NCBI GenBank assembly: GCA_902624045.1
Contig: CACNVX010000002.1
Coordinates: forward strand, 25,538 to 89,537
Direction: 5' to 3'
Origin: an uncultured Pelagibacteraceae bacterium
Lineage (GTDB): Bacteria > Pseudomonadota > Alphaproteobacteria > Pelagibacterales > Pelagibacteraceae
DNA: 64,000 nt
Shown piece after piece: positions 59,288 through 64,000 of this stretch; position 1 is the stretch's first letter; the number at the start of each line of letters is the position of its first letter. Position numbers and translations under genes: made by a program. The notes beneath the pieces are model-generated. The model did not search any database and was not told where the DNA came from. It saw nothing but the letters and a program-made list of their open reading frames with translations.

Positions 59288-60520
59288 ATGTTAGAAAATA
59301 TTGATATCGGATTAATCAAAAAAGAATTAAGAGACCAATCAAAAAATTATAAACAAAATTTTATCAATATTGAACAATTTATAAAAAATGAAGTACAAGA
59401 AATTTTAGATCTTAAGAAAAATAATAAGCCTATAATTCCAGAAATAAGCTTTAATGATATAAATAAAAAAAAATTTGAATTATTAGAGGATATCAAAAAA
59501 AGAGGTTGTGTAATAATTAGAGATGTTTTTGAGGACACATTAATTAGAAATTTAAATAATCAGCTGGAAAAATATATTGATGAAAATAATTATTATGAGG
59601 ATCAAAGAAAGAAAGCTGATTTAGACAAATATTTTAGTGATTTAAAATCAGGAAAACCACAAATATATGGTCTCTATTGGTCTAAAGCTCAAATAGAAAT
59701 TAGACATGCTGACCAGATGGCTAAAGTACAAAGATGGCTTAATAATCTTTGGATTTATGAAAATGAAGAATATAAAGTTTTTGATCCAAATAAAGAGTTG
59801 TCTTATGCAGATAGAGTAAGAAGAAGAGAACCCGGTGACGATACGCTTGGATTATCTCCACATTGTGATGCAGGTTCAGTTGAAAGATGGACAGACAAAA
59901 ATTATCAAAAAATTTATAAAGAAATATTCGAAGATAATTTTGAAAAATATGACCCTTTTAATGCAAAATTTAGAGATAGAGTAATAGAATTCGAGTCTCC
60001 TGCAGTTGCACATGTGTTTAGAACTTTTCAAGGATGGACTGCCTTAACAGAGCAGGGTCCAAATGACGGTACATTACAATTAATACCTATTGCAAAAGGA
60101 ATGGCGTATGTTCTTACAAGAGCATTACAAAATGATGTTCCAGAAAGCGAATTATGTGGCTCTAAACCTGGAAGAGCGTTATCAGTTAATAAAGATTATC
60201 ATTCTTTACTTTTAAAAGGTTTAATTTCTATCCCTAAAATGAAACCAGGTGACACAATATGGTGGCATCCTGATGTTATTCATGCGGTAGAAGATAAACA
60301 CTCAGGAAAAAATTTTTCTAATGTCGTTTATGTTGGTGCAACCCCTTATTGTAAAAAAAATCTAGATTATACAATAAAACAGTCAAAAAAATTTCTAGAG
60401 GGTAAAAGTCCGCCAGACTTTGCGGCTGAGGACTACGAGGTTAACTATAAAGGTAGAGTTAAATTAAAGGATTTAAGTTTATTAGCAAAAAAACAGCTTG
60501 GTTTGGAAGATTGGAATTAA
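59288..60520 (+). CDS. DUF1479 (YbiU-like) putative non-heme Fe(II) oxygenase
   Basis: Member of the DUF1479 family, related to 2-oxoglutarate/Fe(II) dioxygenases. The likely metal site is His192-x-Asp194 in LSPHCDAGSVERW and a distal His in WWHPDVIHAVE (His332). RGCVIIRDVF near residue 72 marks the start of the double-stranded helix region. Length 410 aa matches E. coli YbiU (about 420 aa). The substrate is unknown. It ends in a TTAA shared with the stop of the convergent glutaredoxin gene. Confidence 0.88.
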   Translation: MLENIDIGLIKKELRDQSKNYKQNFINIEQFIKNEVQEILDLKKNNKPIIPEISFNDINKKKFELLEDIKKRGCVIIRDVFEDTLIRNLNNQLEKYIDENNYYEDQRKKADLDKYFSDLKSGKPQIYGLYWSKAQIEIRHADQMAKVQRWLNNLWIYENEEYKVFDPNKELSYADRVRRREPGDDTLGLSPHCDAGSVERWTDKNYQKIYKEIFEDNFEKYDPFNAKFRDRVIEFESPAVAHVFRTFQGWTALTEQGPNDGTLQLIPIAKGMAYVLTRALQNDVPESELCGSKPGRALSVNKDYHSLLLKGLISIPKMKPGDTIWWHPDVIHAVEDKHSGKNFSNVVYVGATPYCKKNLDYTIKQSKKFLEGKSPPDFAAEDYEVNYKGRVKLKDLSLLAKKQLGLEDWN

Positions 60521-60774
60521 TTATTTAACAAATCTTGAAGTTTATTTTCTTTCTCTAAAGCCCTAACTTCATCATAGCCACCTATATGTAGTTCATCAAA
60601 AAAAATTTGTGGAATAGTTCTTTTGCCATTTGCTTTTTTTATCATTTCATCCATCGCTCCATCAATTTTTGAAATATCAATTTCATTATAAGTAGCATTG
60701 TTTCTTGTTAATAACCTTTTAGCAGCCTCACAGTAACCACATCTTGGACCTGTATACATGGTAATTTTTTTCAT
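60517..60774 (-). CDS. grxC: Glutaredoxin 3 (GrxC-like)
   Basis: Small thiol-disulfide oxidoreductase that uses glutathione. The active site is CGYC (Cys12, Cys15) rather than the more common CPYC; TIPQIFFDELHIGGYDEV carries the cis-Pro TIP motif and the GGYD glutathione site. Length 85 aa is standard. It is downstream of the TIGR03643-like gene by 3 bp on the same strand. Confidence 0.93.
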   Translation of the reverse strand: MKKITMYTGPRCGYCEAAKRLLTRNNATYNEIDISKIDGAMDEMIKKANGKRTIPQIFFDELHIGGYDEVRALEKENKLQDLLNN

Positions 60775-60777
60775 AGA

Positions 60778-61074
60778 CTATAGATAGTCACCTTTTTTAA
60801 TTTTACTAGTGATTTCTTTTCGTGAGTATTCGAATTTTTTTCTATGTTTTATACTTTTTTGATGTACTCTTTTTCTCCATAATCTGAAAGATGATGGTTT
60901 TAAGGATCGTCTCATAATTTTAATTACATCAGATTCTTTCTTTCCAGTTTTTTTTTCAATTTCTTCAAATGTAATTCTGTCAGCCCAAGCCGCCCAAATG
61001 ATCCAATCTGGATCGTCCATTTTGGGTTCTGGATTTTTGACTCTAGTTAATGGCCTGTGACCTTTTTTTTTCAT
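60778..61074 (-). CDS. TIGR03643-like small conserved protein
   Basis: A 98-aa basic protein whose centre (DPDWIIWAAWADRITFEEIEKKTGKKESDVIKIMRR) recalls the TIGR03643 family of unknown function (two diagnostic parts: WAAWADRITFEEIE and IKIMRRSLKPSSFRLWRKRV). The helical pattern resembles a helix-turn-helix, but DNA binding is unproven. It sits upstream of grxC. An AAAGGA ribosome binding site precedes the ATG. Its upstream region contains a hairpin plus U-tract on this strand. Confidence 0.8.
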   Translation of the reverse strand: MKKKGHRPLTRVKNPEPKMDDPDWIIWAAWADRITFEEIEKKTGKKESDVIKIMRRSLKPSSFRLWRKRVHQKSIKHRKKFEYSRKEITSKIKKGDYL

Positions 61075-61090
61075 AAATCCTTTATATTTG

Positions 61091-61137
61091 AAAAAAAAAT
61101 TTAATGCATTTTTTTTACGCTCTGATATTATGCATTA
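61091..61137 (-). terminator. Terminator-like hairpin upstream of the TIGR03643-like gene
   Basis: On the minus strand TAATGCAT (61137-61130) pairs perfectly with ATGCATTA (61109-61102), then AA and nine T (61099-61091). The stem has only two G-C pairs, so it is weak; it could act as an attenuator or be chance in AT-rich DNA. Confidence 0.4.
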
Positions 61138-61156
61138 GATAGTCCTTCTTAGCCAT
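61115..61156 (-). CDS. Possible 13-codon leader ORF
   Basis: ATG 61156 to TAA 61115 on the minus strand encodes MAKKDYLMHNIRA, with a strong Shine-Dalgarno GGGAG (61167-61163) at 6-bp spacing. The ORF covers the 3' arm of one hairpin and the 5' arm of the next. No homologue can be named; translation is a hypothesis based on the good ribosome binding site alone. Confidence 0.3.
   Translation of the reverse strand: MAKKDYLMHNIRA
61123..61131 (+). promoter_or_regulatory. Extended -10 promoter upstream of lysE
   Basis: TGATATTAT fits the extended -10 form TGnTATAAT, which does not require a -35. The predicted start, about G61138, is the first base of the hairpin that fills the leader. Confidence 0.45.
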
Positions 61157-61191
61157 CTTTAGCTCCCGGTTTTTAAGGACTATCTTTTTTT
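61137..61191 (+). terminator. Leader hairpin with U-tract directly before the lysE start codon
   Basis: An 11-bp stem (AGATAGTCCTT 61137-61147 with AAGGACTATCT 61175-61185), a 27-nt C/U-rich loop and a T7 tract ending on the base before ATG 61192. It would either terminate transcription, giving an RNA of about 54 nt, or hide the only Shine-Dalgarno-like sequence (AAGGAC, 61175-61180) in the stem. Confidence 0.7.
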
Positions 61192-61806
61192 ATGCTCCCC
61201 CTAGATTTTATTCTCTACTTGCAGATTATAATTTTTTTATTTATTACCCCAGGAACTCCTAGAATTGTAATTATCTCATATTCTATGAATTATGGAGTTA
61301 GAAAATGTGTTTGGTCTGCTTTTGGAGATGTAACTGCAAATTTAATTCAAGCAACTTTAGTAATATTCGTTATAGGATCTTTCTTTGCTGAAAGCTCAAC
61401 AATCTTAAATATTTTTAAATGGGTTGGAATATTTTACTTGTTATATCTTGCTTATGATATTTATAAATCCAGGCCAAAAGACATATCCAAAAAAAACGAA
61501 ATAAAAAAAACTAATTTATCCTTTTATAAAGATGGTTTTTTAGTTGCAGGAACAAGTCCAAAGGCTTGGATGTTTTTTCCTTTTATTTTTCCCCAATTTA
61601 TTGACTTTAATGAAAATTATTTAGCCCAATTCTTTATTTTAATAACAACTTATATTGTTTTAGACTTTATATCTTTAATTGGTTATGCGTTACTTGCACA
61701 AAAATTAATTAGTTGGATTAAAGCAAATCCCAAAACAATTAATACAATTTCTGCGAGTGTTTTAGTAATCATTGCAGGAATAATCGTTATAACTCAACAA
61801 TATTAA
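61192..61806 (+). CDS. LysE family amino acid exporter
   Basis: LysE/RhtB-type exporter with about six membrane helices. The N-terminal FLFITPGTPRIVIISYSMNYGVRKCVWSA holds a variant of the family PGP motif (here PGTP); GIFYLLYLAYDIYKSRP follows and AGTSPKAWMFFPFIFPQF is the conserved mid-protein block. Length 204 aa is standard. The substrate cannot be predicted. The start codon abuts a hairpin with a U-tract, so expression is probably regulated at the RNA level. Confidence 0.9.
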   Translation: MLPLDFILYLQIIIFLFITPGTPRIVIISYSMNYGVRKCVWSAFGDVTANLIQATLVIFVIGSFFAESSTILNIFKWVGIFYLLYLAYDIYKSRPKDISKKNEIKKTNLSFYKDGFLVAGTSPKAWMFFPFIFPQFIDFNENYLAQFFILITTYIVLDFISLIGYALLAQKLISWIKANPKTINTISASVLVIIAGIIVITQQY

Positions 61807-61823
61807 TTATCTAGAGGTCTTTA

Positions 61824-61859
61824 TTGCCACTTGCATAAAATACTTTTTCTTTATTTAAT
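61824..61859 (+). promoter_or_regulatory. Putative livK promoter
   Basis: TTGCAT (61831-61836) is 17 bp from TTTAAT (61854-61859). TTGCCAC directly precedes the -35, as before the DadA-like gene at 54844. The leader would be about 27 nt with an AGAGGA ribosome binding site just before ATG 61893. Confidence 0.5.
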
Positions 61860-61892
61860 CACTTATTAATTAATTAATTTAAGAGGAATAAA

Positions 61893-63131
61893 ATGAGATT
61901 AAATAAAATAATTTTAAGTTTTGTTTCTGCATTAGTAATTTTATTTTCAACATCTGTTGCATCTTTTGCAAAAGTTGTTGGTGACAAAATTATTTTAGGT
62001 GCTGCAATTTCCTTAACTGGTAAATACTCATCTAATGGTGTTCATACTCAAAACGGATATAATATGGCCGTTGACAGAATTAACAGCATGGGTGGTGTTA
62101 AAGTTGGTGGAAAAACTTACAAGTTTGACATTATTTATTATGATGATGAGTCAAACCCTAAGAGAGCTGCACAGCTTGCGGAAAGATTAATATCACAAGA
62201 TGGTGTTGAGTTTATGCTTGGCCCATACAGTTCTGGTTTAACAAAAGCGATTGCTCCAGTAACTGAAAAATATGGTGTTCCAATGGTTGAAGCAAATGGT
62301 GCATCTAGATCTTTGTTTACGAAAGGTTACAAATATCTATTTGCAGTTTTAGCTCCAGCCAACTTATATCTTGATGTTGCTATCGAAACAGCGGTTGAGT
62401 TAAATGGTGGAAAACCAGTAAGAATTGCACAAGCGTTTGAACAAGATGCATTCTCACAGGACGTTAGATTAGGTATTTTAGATGCTGCAGAAAGAACTGG
62501 TTCTAAAATCATAATTGACGATAAATTACCTAAAGAGCTAAATGATATGGCTGCTACTTTGGTTAAAGTAAAACAAATGAAACCAGATGTACTTGTTGTA
62601 TCAGGTCACACAAAAGGTGCGTTAACTGCGATCAGACAAATTGCTGAAATGAAAGTTGATGTTCCTATGTTGGCTATGACACACTGTGATGCTGCTAAGC
62701 TATCTAAACAGCATGGTAAAAATTCGCAGTATGCATTATGTGCTTCTCAATGGCATAAGTCACTTACTTATAAAGATGATTTCTTTAAAGATGGTATGAC
62801 ATACGCGGCTGACTTCCAAAAAGAATTTGGATATGACCCACCATATCAATCTGCTGAGTCTTCAGCTGCTTTATTGGTATTCAAAGATGCATTTGAAAGA
62901 GCAAATTCTTTTGATCAAAAGAAAGTAAGAGATGCTCTTGCAGCTACTAATATGCAAACATTCTATGGAAATATTAAATTTGCACCTGGTGGTCAAAATG
63001 TTGACAAACCAATGGTACTTTTCCAAGTAATGTGTGATGCTTCAGGAAGTTGTGAAAACAAAGTTGTTGCTCCATTAAAATGGGCATCAGCTAAGTTAAT
63101 TCACCCAATTCCTAAGTGGTCTGAAAGATAA
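61893..63131 (+). CDS. livK: Branched-chain amino acid-type ABC transporter substrate-binding protein (LivK-like)
   Basis: Periplasmic binding protein of the Leu/Ile/Val family. A signal peptide ends near SVASFA-K (about residue 27). The mature protein shows IILGAAISLTGKYSSNGVHTQNGYNMAVDRINSMGG-type start (parts: GAAISLTGKYSSNG and GYNMAVDRINSMGGV), DDESNPKRAAQLAERLI and LGPYSSGLTKAIAPVTEKYGVP. Length 412 aa. The family also binds amides and other small molecules, so the ligand is not certain. It is followed by a strong terminator before livH. Confidence 0.92.
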   Translation: MRLNKIILSFVSALVILFSTSVASFAKVVGDKIILGAAISLTGKYSSNGVHTQNGYNMAVDRINSMGGVKVGGKTYKFDIIYYDDESNPKRAAQLAERLISQDGVEFMLGPYSSGLTKAIAPVTEKYGVPMVEANGASRSLFTKGYKYLFAVLAPANLYLDVAIETAVELNGGKPVRIAQAFEQDAFSQDVRLGILDAAERTGSKIIIDDKLPKELNDMAATLVKVKQMKPDVLVVSGHTKGALTAIRQIAEMKVDVPMLAMTHCDAAKLSKQHGKNSQYALCASQWHKSLTYKDDFFKDGMTYAADFQKEFGYDPPYQSAESSAALLVFKDAFERANSFDQKKVRDALAATNMQTFYGNIKFAPGGQNVDKPMVLFQVMCDASGSCENKVVAPLKWASAKLIHPIPKWSER

Positions 63132-63142
63132 AATAAAATAAC

Positions 63143-63173
63143 AAAGCCCCCTAGTCATAGGGGGCTTTTTTTT
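63143..63173 (+). terminator. Rho-independent terminator between livK and livH
   Basis: An 11-bp stem (AAAGCCCCCTA 63143-63153 with TAGGGGGCTTT 63158-63168), loop GTCA and a T tract to 63173. Being a strong intrinsic terminator inside a transporter operon, it should let the binding protein be made in large excess over the permease. Confidence 0.92.
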
Positions 63174-63195
63174 ATATAACCCAAAAAAAACTTTT

Positions 63196-64000
63196 ATGGA
63201 TTTTCTTGTATTTCAATATCCAATGATAACAGTTCAAGCTTGTTTGGATGGAATTCTTTTAGGTGTTTTATTTGCATTAATTGCTTACGGAATGGCACTT
63301 CAATGGGGTGTGATGAATATAATTAATATTGCACAAGGAGATCTTGTTATTTTGGGGGGATACATAGCATATTTTATGTATCTTTACGGTATTCATCCAG
63401 CATGGGGTGTAATTGTTGCACCAGTAATAATGTATTTTGTAGGTATAGCAATTTACAAACTCGTAATAAATAAAGTAGTGGATAGAGATTTATTTATCTC
63501 AATCTTAGCGACTTTCGGAATAAGTATTTTGTTCATGCAATTAATGAACTTTGCATTTGGAGCAGACGTTGTGCTTGCAAACTCAGGGTATGGAACAACT
63601 ATGTTATTTGACAGCAACGTTGTTTTACCTAATTCAAAAATATTTTCAGCATTCATAAGTATTTTATTTGCTGCTTGTTTAGTAATTTACATGAAAAAAT
63701 CTAAGCTTGGCCGCGCTATTAGAGCTACAGCTCAAAATGCAAGAGCTGCTAAAATTTTAGGCGTTGATACAGAAAAAGTTTACGCTGCAACATTTGGTAT
63801 AAACGCAGCACTTTGTGGTGTTGCTGGAGCATTAATTTCTATAACATTTACAATTCACCCTTATATGGGACTACCATATACAATTCGATCATTTATGATC
63901 GTTATTGTTGCGGGTCTTGGAAATTTACCAGGAGTTGCAATGTCAGGTATGGGATTAGGTGTATTTGAAGAATTTGCAGACTATATTCTAGGAACAGAAT
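63196..64000 (+). CDS. livH: Branched-chain amino acid ABC transporter permease LivH-like, partial
   Basis: Membrane permease of the Liv importer, cut by the window end after 268 codons. The family blocks GVLFALIAYGMALQWGVMNIINIAQGD, GRAIRATAQNARAAKILGVDTEKVYAATFGI and VIVAGLGNLPGVAMSGMGLG are visible (parts: MNIINIAQGDLVILGGY and RAAKILGVDTEKVYA), with about seven membrane segments so far. ATG 63196 follows the terminator by 22 bp. Complete members are about 290-310 aa, so little is missing. Confidence 0.93.
   Translation, partial: MDFLVFQYPMITVQACLDGILLGVLFALIAYGMALQWGVMNIINIAQGDLVILGGYIAYFMYLYGIHPAWGVIVAPVIMYFVGIAIYKLVINKVVDRDLFISILATFGISILFMQLMNFAFGADVVLANSGYGTTMLFDSNVVLPNSKIFSAFISILFAACLVIYMKKSKLGRAIRATAQNARAAKILGVDTEKVYAATFGINAALCGVAGALISITFTIHPYMGLPYTIRSFMIVIVAGLGNLPGVAMSGMGLGVFEEFADYILGTE

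Overview
The window is a very AT-rich, gene-dense bacterial chromosome segment. Gene order (zapA / formyl-THF cyclo-ligase / YmdB-like / yebC / ruvC / tol-pal / tilS / ftsH / glmM; hflK-hflC-DUF2065-degP), a circularly permuted two-piece tmRNA gene, an alphaproteobacterial-type RpoH and extreme streamlining (start/stop overlaps, intergenic gaps often below 10 bp) point to a free-living SAR11-type alphaproteobacterium (Pelagibacterales). No mobile element, prophage, CRISPR array or rRNA was found. All of this is read from sequence and remembered family knowledge; no database search was run.

Layout. 1-3105: tail of a coiled-coil gene, zapA, folate cyclo-ligase, phosphodiesterase, yebC and a RuvC-like nuclease. 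3159-9146: tolQRAB-pal, a terminator, ybgF/cpoB and tilS. 9201-15604: ftsH, folP, glmM, thiD, purA. 15601-20067 (minus): rpoH and rluD; tRNA-Arg (plus); then an ABC-2 exporter pair and tsaC (minus). 20088-25864: xseB-ispA-dxs (plus), aroC (minus), pdxH (plus), polyprenyl diphosphate synthase (minus). 25979-32388: S49 peptidase, glyQ, glyS, ppdK. 32389-32682: permuted ssrA (tmRNA) on the minus strand with its promoter. 32691-38995: thyX, mrp (minus), hflK-hflC-DUF2065-degP-miaA. 39048-42409: ilvB-ilvN-ilvC. 42492-47697: peptide/oligopeptide-type ABC importer with a fused double ATPase. 47799-54822: leuA running directly into mreBCD-mrdA-rodA. 54922-60520: an accessory metabolic cluster (D-amino-acid-dehydrogenase-like flavoenzyme, EamA transporter, D-2-hydroxyacid dehydrogenase, histone-deacetylase-fold amidohydrolase, MsrB, DUF1479 oxygenase-like). 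60517-61074 (minus): glutaredoxin and a TIGR03643-like protein. 61192-64000: LysE exporter and the start of a branched-chain amino acid ABC importer (livK, livH truncated by the window end).

How it works together. Most genes are core: envelope constriction (Tol-Pal), shape (MreBCD/PBP2/RodA), membrane proteolysis (FtsH with HflKC, DegP) and its heat-shock sigma factor RpoH, isoprenoids (IspA, Dxs, IspB), branched-chain amino acid synthesis (IlvBNC, LeuA), ribosome rescue (tmRNA) and two high-affinity amino acid/peptide importers typical of oligotrophs.

Most notable observations: (1) the ruvC slot holds a phage-type RuvC-like protein and ruvA/ruvB are absent from it; (2) a complete permuted tmRNA with a 9-codon tag ANESYALAA and a non-canonical T-loop; (3) a 117-bp intergenic region before lysE with hairpins, U-tracts and a possible 13-codon leader ORF on the opposite strand, which looks like an undescribed RNA regulatory element; (4) hairpins placed between substrate-binding-protein and permease genes; (5) promoters that predict leaderless mRNAs; (6) convergent genes that share a TTAA double stop.
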